From contig CALBDW010000159.1 in the NCBI GenBank assembly GCA_937927435.1, positions 1 to 9,318 of the forward strand: a DNA stretch of 9,318 nt, read 5' to 3'. This stretch comes from an uncultured Bdellovibrionales bacterium. Lineage in GTDB: Bacteria; Bdellovibrionota; Bdellovibrionia; Bdellovibrionales; JAMPXM01. The notes under the pieces are model-generated. The model ran no database searches, was not told the DNA's origin, and worked only from the letters and a program-made list of their open reading frames with translations. Position 1 is the first letter of the stretch, and every line of letters begins with the position of its first letter. This document shows, piece after piece, positions 1 through 7,509 of this stretch. The translations under genes were made by a program, and so were the position numbers.

Positions 1-1
1 C

Positions 2-553
2 GAAGCGCATGTTTTTGAAACGCAGTACTCCGGTGATGTCCGCGCGCTTGAGACCTTGAAAAAGTACACGCCCATTCCCGAAGTTCTGTCCTTGAAAGAG
101 GGTGCGCTGGTTATGCTCCGGCAGAATGACCCTCAACAAAGATGGGTCAATGGCACTCAAGGGCGTATCGTCCGCATCCGTCCGAATCTTCTCACGATCG
201 AGCTTCTCAACGGGCGTTGGATCGAGATCGAAAAAGCCTCATTCACTTTGCTCGATGCCGAAGGCGAGCCGGTTGCCGCCGCCGTGAATTTTCCCGTGTC
301 GCTGGCATGGGCGACGACCATTCACAAAGCGCAGGGCGCGACACTCGATCGGATGGCGGTCAATTTGTCCCAACTCTGGGAGCCGGGCCAAGCTTATGTG
401 GCGCTCAGTCGGTTACGTCGTGGCGCGGATTTGTATATCGAGCGTTGGGAGCCCCGGTCGATTCGAGTTGACCCGGACGTTGTGAACTTTTACCGATCAC
501 TTGTGAACGTTACTCCAGAGAGACCGAACAGGATGAATAATGCAATGCATTGA
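2..553 (+). CDS. Pif1-family ATP-dependent DNA helicase, C-terminal fragment
   Basis: The frame is open from the first bases of the window, so this is the last 183 residues of a longer protein whose start lies to the left. A TTG at 56 is in frame but internal, because coding sequence continues upstream of it. Visible motifs are those of the C-terminal half of Pif1/RecD-like superfamily 1B helicases. Fragment residues about 37-52 (VMLRQN...VNGTQG) form the segment that follows the first RecA fold. The SH3-like insert follows. Residues about 101-116 (LAWATTIHKAQGATLD) are motif V, and 132-137 (YVALSR) are motif VI, whose arginine contacts the ATP phosphate. The Walker A and B motifs would lie outside the window. 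Such enzymes unwind DNA 5'-3' using ATP. The specific role cannot be read from this part. The gene is followed by 108 bp before hppD, with no clear terminator, and I see no functional link to its neighbours. Confidence 0.88.
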   Translation, partial: EAHVFETQYSGDVRALETLKKYTPIPEVLSLKEGALVMLRQNDPQQRWVNGTQGRIVRIRPNLLTIELLNGRWIEIEKASFTLLDAEGEPVAAAVNFPVSLAWATTIHKAQGATLDRMAVNLSQLWEPGQAYVALSRLRRGADLYIERWEPRSIRVDPDVVNFYRSLVNVTPERPNRMNNAMH

Positions 554-661
554 TGCCTTAGCGGGATGCGGTCAGAGCCGTGAACCGTGCGCAAATCCGA
601 GTTCGATCAAGCTGGAATGTTATGGTAGAAATGCAGAGTCCCTATAGAGGAGGTTTAAGAA
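554..661 (+). promoter_or_regulatory. Intergenic leader of the hppD-hmgA-ribD operon, possible extended -10
   Basis: This is the only sizeable gap on the left side and must hold the promoter of the downstream operon unless transcription reads through from the helicase gene. The best candidate I see is an extended -10 element, TGT-TATGGT at 618-626. It has no good -35 at the usual distance, so the assignment is weak. I found no convincing hairpin terminator for the helicase gene and no riboswitch-like structure. Confidence 0.3.
648..654 (+). promoter_or_regulatory. Strong Shine-Dalgarno site of hppD
   Basis: AGGAGGT is a full match to the anti-Shine-Dalgarno consensus and lies seven bases before the ATG at 662. 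It fixes the hppD start and predicts high translation of the first gene, with the next two genes coupled to it. Confidence 0.85.
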
Positions 662-1702
662 ATGCAAGCAAATCCGCTCGGTCTGGACGGCTTGGAATTC
701 ATCGAGTTTGCAAGCCCGGACAACCGCATTCTCGAATCAATGATGGACCATTTGGGCATGAAATTGGTCGCCCGTCATAAGACAAAAGACCTCCGACTCT
801 ATCGTCAAAACGATGTCAATTTCATCATCAACGGCGAAGAAAATTCATTCGCGGCCGAGTTTAAAAAGGCCCATGGCCCTTGCGCATGCGCAACCGGCTT
901 CCGGGTGGCTAACGCTAAGGAGGCCTATGAGCTGGCGATTGAGCGCGGCGCCCGGCCGTTTACCGACGAGAATGCGAAAGCGGGTTGGAACCTTCCGGCC
1001 ATCTACGGGATCGGCGACTCGCTAGTCTATTTCGTGGATAAGTATGGGGACAAAGGGGAAATCTACGACGATGGCTGGGAATGGCTTACGGATGACCGTC
1101 GTCCAGTCGGCAAGGGACTTTTGGCCATCGACCACATGACCAATAATGTCCCGAAAGGCGACATGCAGAAGTGGTGCGACTTCTACACAAACATCTTCGG
1201 TTTCCAAGAGCGTCGCTACTTCGATATCCGCGGTAAAGCGACGGGCTTGATTTCGAAAGTGATGAAAAGCCCGTGCGGTAAATTCTCGATCCCGATCAAC
1301 GAACCGACGGATCCGAAATCGCAAATTCAAGAATATCTCGACGAGTACAAAGGCTCTGGTATTCAGCACATCGCGCTTCTGACGAACGATGTGGTCGCTT
1401 CGGTGGACAGTCTTCAGCGTGCGGGCATCGAGTTCCTCGCTCCTCCGACCGACACTTATTACGAAATGTTGCCGTCTCGTCTGCCGAACTTCCGCGAAGA
1501 CGTTCCGCCGTTGAAAAAACTGGGCATCCTCGTGGACGGCGACGACAGAGGTTACCTCTTGCAAATCTTCACCAAAAACTTAGTCGGCCCGATTTTCATC
1601 GAAATTATCCAGCGCAAGGCGCACGATGGATTCGGTGACGGTAACTTCCAGGCGCTCTTCGACGCTATGGAAGAGGATCAACGCCGCAGAGGAGTTCTTT
1701 GA
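662..1702 (+). CDS. hppD: 4-hydroxyphenylpyruvate dioxygenase
   Basis: This cytosolic non-haem Fe(II) enzyme converts 4-hydroxyphenylpyruvate and O2 to homogentisate and CO2, the second step of tyrosine breakdown. The 346-residue product has the two-fold vicinal-oxygen-chelate layout of the family: an N-terminal half (about 8-140) and a catalytic C-terminal half (about 152-346). The iron triad is visible as His158 (IDHMTNNV), His236 (GIQHIALLTNDV) and Glu314 (PIFIEIIQR). These match in spacing the His-His-Glu set of Pseudomonas HPPD. The C-terminal signature GFGDGNFQALFDAMEEDQ (323-340) closes the active site. Length is close to the usual ~350. The ATG is chosen because of the AGGAGGT seven bases upstream. 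The stop TGA overlaps the hmgA ATG by one base, so it forms an operon with the enzyme that uses its product. 4-hydroxymandelate synthase is a relative, but the neighbouring hmgA argues for HPPD. Confidence 0.97.
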   Translation: MQANPLGLDGLEFIEFASPDNRILESMMDHLGMKLVARHKTKDLRLYRQNDVNFIINGEENSFAAEFKKAHGPCACATGFRVANAKEAYELAIERGARPFTDENAKAGWNLPAIYGIGDSLVYFVDKYGDKGEIYDDGWEWLTDDRRPVGKGLLAIDHMTNNVPKGDMQKWCDFYTNIFGFQERRYFDIRGKATGLISKVMKSPCGKFSIPINEPTDPKSQIQEYLDEYKGSGIQHIALLTNDVVASVDSLQRAGIEFLAPPTDTYYEMLPSRLPNFREDVPPLKKLGILVDGDDRGYLLQIFTKNLVGPIFIEIIQRKAHDGFGDGNFQALFDAMEEDQRRRGVL

Positions 1703-2808
1703 TGCATCATTATACTCAGGGCCATCCAACGCGTCAGGGTCATAAAGGAATTCCGGAAGGAATGTACGAAGAGGAACAAGGGCTGGAAGGGTTCTTCGGC
1801 CCTGTTTCCCACTTGATCAAGAAACAGCCGAGTACGCGTTGGGTGAACATCGAGGGGCCGTTGAAACCTCGCATGTTCGATCTTGCGAAGTTCGGCCCTG
1901 AGTCCGGTACGCAGCGTTTGCTATACAACCACGACATCACGATCTCCAGCCTGTGGTTGAAGCCTGAGGCGCCGGAGCGCTTGCCGGCGCGCCGGAACGC
2001 CGACGGCGACACGCTTTACTTCTGTCACAAAGGTTCGGGCAAGCTGCTGACGGAATACGGCTTGCTCGAGTTCAATCCGGGCACATACATCATGGTTCAG
2101 AAATGCATCACGCATGCGTTTCTGCTCGACGAGCCCTCGAATTTCTTCGTCATCGAAAACCGCACGTCGCACTTCCGTGAACCAGACCGGGGAATCGTCG
2201 GCCGACACGTGCCGTGGGATATCAACGCTCTCGGCAAGCCCGATCTCGACAAGCTTTACGCTGTGATGGCGGAGCGAAACGTTGATTGCCGCGAAATTGT
2301 GATCAAACATTGCGACGAAATCACCCGCATTTCATATGACTCGAACGTTTTCGACGTTCACGGCTGGAAAGGGGATCTGTTCCCGTTCACGCTCCACATG
2401 GAGCATCTCATGCCGCTCATGAGCCATCGGGTGCATTTGCCGCCGAGCGCGCATACGACCTTCGTGGCGCGTGGATTCGTGGTTTGTTCGTTCGTTCCGC
2501 GGCCGTTCGAAGAAGAGCAGGACGCTTTGCGCGTTCCGTTCTATCACCAGAACATCGATTACGACGAAGTCATCTTCTATCACGCGGGTGACTTTTTCAG
2601 TCGCGACAACCTGCACGCCGGCATGATGAGTTTCCATCCGGCTGGGTTCCCTCACGGTCCCCATCCTAAGGCATTCGAGAAGGTGAAAAACAAAACGCAC
2701 ACGGATGAATACGCCGTCATGATCGATACGCGTTGGCCGCTTCGTCGTGACCCTGCTCTCGAGAGAGTCGAGATTCCCGACTATTGGAAATCATGGATGA
2801 AAAAGTGA
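1702..2808 (+). CDS. hmgA: Homogentisate 1,2-dioxygenase, short form
   Basis: This Fe(II) cupin-type enzyme opens the ring of homogentisate to maleylacetoacetate. I choose the ATG at 1702, which overlaps the hppD stop as TGATG and is preceded by GAGGAG. A TTG one codon earlier is less likely. The 368-residue product is clearly shorter than the ~440 residues of human and Pseudomonas enzymes. The N-terminal region has the family's cupin-like features. The active-site stretch lies near the C-terminus: probable iron ligands His282 (FYHQN), Glu289 (YDEV) and His318 (FPHGPHP), with His245 (VHLPPSAH) as candidate catalytic base. The segment before His318 (LHAGMMSFHPAGFPHGP) is longer than the compact LHSCMTPHGP-type loop I recall from the long enzymes, so the ligand assignment is by analogy. 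Its position directly after hppD strongly supports the function. The last two enzymes of the pathway are not in the window. Confidence 0.93.
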   Translation: MHHYTQGHPTRQGHKGIPEGMYEEEQGLEGFFGPVSHLIKKQPSTRWVNIEGPLKPRMFDLAKFGPESGTQRLLYNHDITISSLWLKPEAPERLPARRNADGDTLYFCHKGSGKLLTEYGLLEFNPGTYIMVQKCITHAFLLDEPSNFFVIENRTSHFREPDRGIVGRHVPWDINALGKPDLDKLYAVMAERNVDCREIVIKHCDEITRISYDSNVFDVHGWKGDLFPFTLHMEHLMPLMSHRVHLPPSAHTTFVARGFVVCSFVPRPFEEEQDALRVPFYHQNIDYDEVIFYHAGDFFSRDNLHAGMMSFHPAGFPHGPHPKAFEKVKNKTHTDEYAVMIDTRWPLRRDPALERVEIPDYWKSWMKK

Positions 2809-3977
2809 TGTCCGCTATTGAGGGCCGGATCGGTCAGAAGATCACTCCGGCCGAGGCGATGCGTTTGGCGGTTGAAGCCGGTGCCCTGGGGGTCGGCGAA
2901 GTTTCGCCGAACCCGCTTGTCGGTTGCACGATTGTCGACGACGAGCATCGGCTTTTAGCCGTGGGATTTCACGCCCGTATCGGCGGCGATCACGCTGAAG
3001 TCAACGCGCTTAAGAAGTTAAACGATCCCAAACAGTTGGCCGGTGCCCATGTTTACGTCACGCTCGAACCGTGCGCGCATCAGGGGCGCACGCCTTCATG
3101 CGCCCGCACATTGGCGCCTTTGAAACCGGCCTCCGTCACCTACGCCGTTGAAGATCCAAATCCTCTTGTTTCCGGAAAAGGCGCGCAGATTTTGCGTGAG
3201 GCGGGCGTCGAGGTACACGCGCTTTCCGAGCGCGCGGATATTCCCGAGAATGAGCGTGACGAGCTCATCAGAGAAGCGGAGGAACTTGCCGAAATCTTTC
3301 TCCACAACCAGCGGGCGCGCGAACCTTTTATCGCCGTTAAGATCGCTAGCTCGCTCGACGGACAAATGGCCCTCGCTAACGGCGAGAGCAAGTGGATCAC
3401 GGGCGACAAAGCGCGTCTACATTCGCATACGATCCGTGCGCGCTACGACGCCGTCTTGGTCGGCACGGGAACTTTTCTTACGGATAACCCGTCTTTAAAC
3501 GTTCGCCATCCCGATTTCACTGGGCTGCGACCTAACAAAGCAGTCGTGCTCGATCCGCGCGGACGTGCGTTCGGCGCCATGACGGGATCAAACTTGTTTA
3601 AGGCACGTCCGAAAGAAAACGTTCTCGTCGTCACCGCTCCAGAAGTCGAAGCTCCGACAGAGTTTTCGGGGACGCATATCACCTGCCCGTTAAAAGCTGA
3701 GCGCGAGTTCGATCTGCCGGCACTGTTCGCGGGTTTGAAAGAACATGACGTGCATTCGGTTATGATCGAAGGCGGAGCCGCGACGATCGGAGCGTTCCTG
3801 CGGGCGGGAAAAGTCCAACGCGTGCATGCCTATGTCGCGCCGATTTTGATTGGAGCTGGCAATGGAATGGCGTGGACCGGTTATTTCGCGATTCCGAAAC
3901 TCGCCTGTGCCGTCCGCTTGCGAAACGTGCGGCATGAACAAATTGGGGAGGATCTCTATGTGACCGGCCGAATCTAG
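2808..3977 (+). CDS. ribD: Bifunctional riboflavin biosynthesis deaminase/reductase RibD
   Basis: RibD carries out two steps from the GTP-derived pyrimidine to 5-amino-6-ribitylamino-uracil phosphate: zinc-dependent deamination, then NADPH reduction of the ribose side chain. The product from ATG 2808 is 389 residues. The N-terminal deaminase (about 14-140) shows the zinc motif His62-Ala-Glu64 and the pair Cys89/Cys98 in PCAHQGRTPSC. The C-terminal reductase (about 172-389) shows SSLDGQMA, GESKWIT, VGTGTFLTDNPSLNVR and EGGAATIGAFL. The linker after GVEVHAL (about 139-165) is roughly ten residues longer and more acidic than in the E. coli enzyme. The start is uncertain: ATG 2808 reproduces the TGATG overlap seen at the previous junction, while ATG 2793 would add five residues. 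Neither has a strong ribosome binding site, which suits coupling to hmgA translation. No other rib gene is here, and the tight overlap leaves no room for an FMN riboswitch. Confidence 0.95.
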   Translation: MSAIEGRIGQKITPAEAMRLAVEAGALGVGEVSPNPLVGCTIVDDEHRLLAVGFHARIGGDHAEVNALKKLNDPKQLAGAHVYVTLEPCAHQGRTPSCARTLAPLKPASVTYAVEDPNPLVSGKGAQILREAGVEVHALSERADIPENERDELIREAEELAEIFLHNQRAREPFIAVKIASSLDGQMALANGESKWITGDKARLHSHTIRARYDAVLVGTGTFLTDNPSLNVRHPDFTGLRPNKAVVLDPRGRAFGAMTGSNLFKARPKENVLVVTAPEVEAPTEFSGTHITCPLKAEREFDLPALFAGLKEHDVHSVMIEGGAATIGAFLRAGKVQRVHAYVAPILIGAGNGMAWTGYFAIPKLACAVRLRNVRHEQIGEDLYVTGRI

Positions 3978-3982
3978 GCCGG
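3964..3982 (+). terminator. GC-rich stem-loop at the end of ribD
   Basis: CCGGCC (3964-3969) and GGCCGG (3977-3982) form a perfect 6-bp stem around a 7-base loop. The loop and stem contain the ribD stop codon (3975-3977). On the + strand it is followed by a T/C-rich stretch (ACTTCCTTCGTTTCC) rather than a clean T run. On the - strand the flank is not T-rich. It is a plausible weak terminator between two convergent genes only 20 bp apart, but a chance hairpin in GC-rich DNA is possible. Confidence 0.42.
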
Positions 3983-3997
3983 ACTTCCTTCGTTTCC

Positions 3998-4753
3998 TCA
4001 GCTTCTTTCCTTCAGCTTGCGCACCGTTTGCTGAAGAACAGTGTCCAGAATGCGGAGTTCGTCGCGACTCGGGCAGCGTGAGAGCAGTATGCGGTTCAAG
4101 GTTTTTTCAATATTCACCCGGCGGGCAGAAAGGTCGAATCCGAGAGCCTCGAGCCATCGTTTGATCGTTTCGTTGGGATAGTAAGCCGCTTTCTTTTCGG
4201 GTTCGGTCGGGTCTTCCGAGACGGGGGTGTGGGCCCGCGCTTCTGCGCGGCGTAGAGCCGCGCGGACAAGGTAAGACGTAAGCAGAACTGCATGCGAAAG
4301 GTTAAGACTCGTGATTTGGCCGAAAGTGGGAAGGCGGCAAATATGGTTCGCAAGTTCCATTTCTTCGTTCGACAGGCCGTCGTCTTCGGGCCCGAAGAAG
4401 AGATAAATCTGTTGCTTTGGATCGTGAAATGGGTGCTCGGGATCATCGACGAAACGGTCGAGCACGCGATCGAGAACGTCGGGCCGTTTGAGCCGGCCGT
4501 CACGACCGCTGAGAGCGATGCGGATTCCTTCCCCCTCGGCCTCATAAAAAGCGGTTTGCGATCCGTAGACGACAGCATTGCGCAGAATCGCTTGGGCGTG
4601 GGCGGCGCCTTGGCGCCCTTCTTCGCTCAGGTGATCGCAGCGTGGTGAGACCAAGACGAGGCGCTCAAGACCCATATTAGCCATCGCCCGCGCGCACATC
4701 CCGACGTTACGGGCGTAGATAGTCCGGTGTAGAACGATGGTGACGCGATTCAT
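3998..4753 (-). CDS. TrmJ-like SpoU-family RNA 2'-O-methyltransferase
   Basis: The 251-residue product belongs to the SPOUT (TrmH/SpoU) methyltransferases, which transfer a methyl group from S-adenosylmethionine to a ribose 2'-OH in tRNA or rRNA through a knotted fold. Motif 1 is residues 14-35 (Asn16 and Arg22 in ARNVGMCARAMANMGL). Motif 2 is FFGPEDDGLSNEE (119-131). Motif 3 is SLNLSHAVLLTSYLVRAAL (149-167), which forms the knot and cofactor pocket. A C-terminal helical tail (about 193-251) resembles that of TrmJ, the enzyme that methylates position 32 in the tRNA anticodon loop. The exact target cannot be read from sequence, so I give no symbol. ATG 4753 is preferred over the TTG at 4759, which abuts the phhA stop. 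It lies 6 bp after phhA with no clear ribosome binding site of its own, so it is probably translated by coupling as the last gene of the hldD-phhA operon. Confidence 0.86.
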   Translation of the reverse strand: MNRVTIVLHRTIYARNVGMCARAMANMGLERLVLVSPRCDHLSEEGRQGAAHAQAILRNAVVYGSQTAFYEAEGEGIRIALSGRDGRLKRPDVLDRVLDRFVDDPEHPFHDPKQQIYLFFGPEDDGLSNEEMELANHICRLPTFGQITSLNLSHAVLLTSYLVRAALRRAEARAHTPVSEDPTEPEKKAAYYPNETIKRWLEALGFDLSARRVNIEKTLNRILLSRCPSRDELRILDTVLQQTVRKLKERS

Positions 4754-4759
4754 GGACAA

Positions 4760-6511
4760 TCAGTGAACAAGGAGGTTTAAACCGGCTCGGATTTGGTCGC
4801 CCACGAGCGGGTCACTCTGCGCGATATTTTCAAGTTCGATGGTCACGCGGCCGCGCCACCACTCGGATGGAACTTCGAGGCTGAGTTCATAGAGGTTGAG
4901 ACGCAAGAGCCAGTCGTTGGGGAAATCGCTTTCGAGTTTTTGCAGCACGCCCTCAAGGCGCGACGAAAGCGCTTCATCGGGTCTCAAGCTGCCGTCGCGG
5001 AGGGCTTCGCGTGTATCGCGGACTTCTTGGTAAAGCGAGTGCTTGTACTGCATGAGCGGCGACCACTGTTTGCGCGGAATGATTTTGGCGACGAAATCGT
5101 CGGTTTCGCCGTAAGCCTCGCGGTCCGCAGGGCCTCCATAAACCGAAGGAATCGAGCTGCCGACGGCCATGTCATATACTCCCCACGATGGTTCGAAGAG
5201 CGTTTGGCCGCCACGGGTGACCGTGCAGTCTTTGAATGTAATGAGAAGCAGAGTCGAGTCCGGAGCCCGGGTGAACCCGGTCACCGTTCCTTTCACGCGT
5301 GCGCCCGTTTTAAATACGAGTTCGACGCGTTCGCCGACTTTGATGCCTTTCGCTTTGAGGTCCTCATCAGTGAATTTCGACAGGCATTTGTCAGCGTCCT
5401 CAAGGAGACCGACGGGGCAGCCGAAGCCATGTGAGTGATAAGACGTTCCGTGGCCTTCCAGCTCGCGGTCCTGATAGCAGAGCTGTGTCGGACCCTCAAA
5501 CTGCAGATACGCGACTTCGGAGCCGGTGACGGCGTAGTCTTTGAGTTTGCCGCTGATTTGCAGGCCCGAATTCAACTGGACGGTGTTCACCGTCTTCGCA
5601 AGCAGGATCTTCTTAAGGCCTTCAGCGCCGCCTACCCGGAACGCCATTTGTTTGGCGAGCTCTTCGAGCACGTCACCCAAGTGTTGGAAGCTCGGGGTGA
5701 CGAAAAGCTGGGGTTGCGGCTCCGTGATGTCGTACGAGTAGTTGATGCAATCGATGGTCAACGGAATCTTCTTCACCTTGGGATCGAGGCAGGATTTGGA
5801 TTCCCCAACGGAGGAAAGAAGGCCGGCGCCGAAAATTTTCGGGTTGTCCAAGCTGCCGATGAGGCCGTACTCAGCCGTCCACCAGTTCATTCGGCTCAGG
5901 TAAGTAGCTTCGGAAATATGCGAGATCGAGTTGGAGACCCTCGTCAGCCGTTCTTCGGCCTTGCGGATCTGCTCGGGCGTCGAATTCGGGTCTTCCTTCA
6001 CGTCGGAAAGAATGCGGATCGCCTCGTATAGATCCATGTCTTCGCGGCTGATTATCGCTTTGCGCGCCACTTGGGCGTACGAGCGCAGATAGGCGGAAAA
6101 TTCCTCATCCACCAAGATCGGCGCGTGGCCCGCGGCTTCGTGAACGATGTCGGGCGCGGGCGTATAGCCGAGATGGTCGATCGTGCGCATGTCGGAGGCG
6201 ATCGGCAGATAACCCAGGGCTTGAAGCTCCATGAACGCCGCGGGCGGGATGAAGCCGCTGACAGCGACCGTCCGCCAGCCGAATTTTTCCATCTTTTCGC
6301 CCATCACTTTGATGTCAGGAATGCGATCGACTTCGATGCCGGTTTTTTCAAGGCCGTCGCAATAGCAAGGATGCGCATGGACGGAGAGATAGCTTTTCAA
6401 CTGGCGCAGAATGTGGCGCCAGACTTCCTGGTCGACGGGCGTGTAACGCGAATAATCCTGATCGACAACGTATTTTCTTAAATGTGAAGGAAGCATCGCC
6501 AATCTCTCCAT
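4760..6511 (-). CDS. phhA: Long-type aromatic amino acid (phenylalanine) hydroxylase
   Basis: Pterin- and Fe(II)-dependent monooxygenase expected to turn phenylalanine into tyrosine with O2, feeding the HppD/HmgA route. The catalytic domain fills about residues 12-235 of the 583. PDIVHEAAGHAPIL supplies iron ligands His124 and His129. WWTAEYGLI supplies Glu214, matching the HExxGH...E triad of the family. SGFIPPAAFMELQ and RTIDHLGYTPAPD are also typical. There is no N-terminal ACT regulatory domain. About 345 further residues follow, including a small beta-rich stretch (about 388-430, VGERVELVFKTGARVKGTV). Common bacterial PhhA is ~260-300 residues. I recall this long form from Bacteroidota and related groups. 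Two ATGs are credible: 6511 after GAGG, and 6496 after GGAGAG, each at about seven bases. The hldD stop is 9 bp upstream, so the two genes are cotranscribed. Substrate preference (Phe versus Tyr or Trp) is inferred from pathway context, not seen. Confidence 0.93.
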   Translation of the reverse strand: MERLAMLPSHLRKYVVDQDYSRYTPVDQEVWRHILRQLKSYLSVHAHPCYCDGLEKTGIEVDRIPDIKVMGEKMEKFGWRTVAVSGFIPPAAFMELQALGYLPIASDMRTIDHLGYTPAPDIVHEAAGHAPILVDEEFSAYLRSYAQVARKAIISREDMDLYEAIRILSDVKEDPNSTPEQIRKAEERLTRVSNSISHISEATYLSRMNWWTAEYGLIGSLDNPKIFGAGLLSSVGESKSCLDPKVKKIPLTIDCINYSYDITEPQPQLFVTPSFQHLGDVLEELAKQMAFRVGGAEGLKKILLAKTVNTVQLNSGLQISGKLKDYAVTGSEVAYLQFEGPTQLCYQDRELEGHGTSYHSHGFGCPVGLLEDADKCLSKFTDEDLKAKGIKVGERVELVFKTGARVKGTVTGFTRAPDSTLLLITFKDCTVTRGGQTLFEPSWGVYDMAVGSSIPSVYGGPADREAYGETDDFVAKIIPRKQWSPLMQYKHSLYQEVRDTREALRDGSLRPDEALSSRLEGVLQKLESDFPNDWLLRLNLYELSLEVPSEWWRGRVTIELENIAQSDPLVGDQIRAGLNLLVH

Positions 6512-6520
6512 AGACAAGCC

Positions 6521-7507
6521 TCAAAGATACGAATCCTCCCCGTAGCCCTGTTTGGCAAGATAGTTTGCCAAATAATCATCGATGGCACGCTCCAGGGGCC
6601 ACTGTGGCTTTGAAAGCCCAAGGGCGAGCAATCTGTCCATTTTTGCTTCGGTGAAGTACTGGTAGCGGGGGCGCATGGCCTCAGGTATGTCCGTCCACTC
6701 GATGTTCATGGGCTTGCCCAGAGCTTTGAAGGCGGCCGTGGCCAAATCGAGCCAGGTGCGCGCTTGTCCGTATCCCATGTTGTAGATTCCGGAACGCAGG
6801 CCGTTCCGGTTCATCAGTTCGAGCATCCAGCGTGTGACATCTTTCACGTAGACGAAGTCGCGCATCTGTTTGCCGTCTTCGTAATTCGGATTATGGGAAC
6901 GGAACAAAGTGAGCGAACTCTTCTCCTGGATTTGCACGAAAGCTTTGAAGGGGACGCTGCACATGAATCCTTTGTGGTATTCGTTGGGACCGAAGACGTT
7001 AAAGAAGCGCAAGCCGAACCAAACCGGCGGGGTCAGGGTTTGCTCTTCGACCCAACGGTCAAACGCGGCCTTCGACTCGCCGTAGGGATTGAGCGGTTCG
7101 AAAATTTTCGAAGGCAAGGAATCCTCAAAGCCTTTCGAGCCGTCTCCGTACACGGCCGCGCTTGAAGCGTAAATGAAAGTTTTTTGGTTCGCCGTACACC
7201 ATTCCCAAAGACGACGCGTGTATTCGACGTTGTTTTCCGTTAGAAACGCGACGTTGGTTTCCGTTGTGGACGAGCAGGCCCCCATGTGGAAGACCGTTTC
7301 GACTTTCGTGCGGGCTTCCGGGCTTTCGAGGAACTTCCAGATTTCGTCTTTCAAGAGAAACGAAAGATAGCGTCTCTTTTTCAGAGGCCCAGGGCGCTCG
7401 GCGAGTGAAACGGAATCAACACAAATAATGTCTTCGCGGCCGGCTTGGTTGAGTTCCCAAACCAACGCGCTTCCTATGAAGCCATTCGCTCCGGTGACAA
7501 TGATCAT
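6521..7507 (-). CDS. hldD: ADP-L-glycero-D-manno-heptose 6-epimerase
   Basis: HldD (RfaD) inverts C6 of ADP-D-glycero-D-manno-heptose to give the L-form used in the inner core of lipopolysaccharide. The 328-residue protein is an extended short-chain dehydrogenase. It starts directly with the NADP-binding strand and glycine motif MIIVTGANGFIGS (1-13). It has the ASSAAVYG segment (114-121) and the catalytic pair Tyr142 and Lys146 in PYGESK. The epimerase-specific RFFNVFGPNEYHKG (167-180), MRDFVYVKDV (215-224) and YQYFTEAKMDRL (282-293) follow. Length and ending agree with the family. ATG 7507 is chosen because the family begins exactly there and AAGGA lies ten bases upstream. A longer in-frame reading from a TTG at 7585 would use the promoter -35 as a start codon. 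This is the first gene of the - strand operon with phhA. It supports a Gram-negative cell with heptose-containing lipopolysaccharide. Confidence 0.96.
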   Translation of the reverse strand: MIIVTGANGFIGSALVWELNQAGREDIICVDSVSLAERPGPLKKRRYLSFLLKDEIWKFLESPEARTKVETVFHMGACSSTTETNVAFLTENNVEYTRRLWEWCTANQKTFIYASSAAVYGDGSKGFEDSLPSKIFEPLNPYGESKAAFDRWVEEQTLTPPVWFGLRFFNVFGPNEYHKGFMCSVPFKAFVQIQEKSSLTLFRSHNPNYEDGKQMRDFVYVKDVTRWMLELMNRNGLRSGIYNMGYGQARTWLDLATAAFKALGKPMNIEWTDIPEAMRPRYQYFTEAKMDRLLALGLSKPQWPLERAIDDYLANYLAKQGYGEDSYL

Positions 7508-7509
7508 AA

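Noticed and set aside
543..552. 10-bp palindrome CAATGCATTG at the helicase stop codon, considered as an operator or terminator.
   Set aside because: It has no loop, no T run and no partner copy in the hppD leader. A single short palindrome is not enough.
1022..1564. Long open frames antisense to hppD, hmgA, phhA, hldD and the SelO-like gene, some of 130-250 codons.
   Set aside because: They mirror strongly coding genes in GC-rich DNA, carry no recognisable motif, lack good ribosome binding sites and have biased His/Arg/Phe-rich translations typical of shadows.
2700..2830. Possible FMN riboswitch before ribD.
   Set aside because: ribD overlaps hmgA by one base and the upstream DNA is hmgA coding sequence with no sign of the conserved riboswitch boxes.
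4769..4783. AAGGAGGTTTAAACC on the + strand, a strong ribosome-binding-site look-alike that shares GGAGGTTTAA with the hppD leader.
   Set aside because: It lies inside the - strand phhA coding end (codons for the last residues), no plausible + strand gene starts after it, and the shared 10-mer is best explained by chance.
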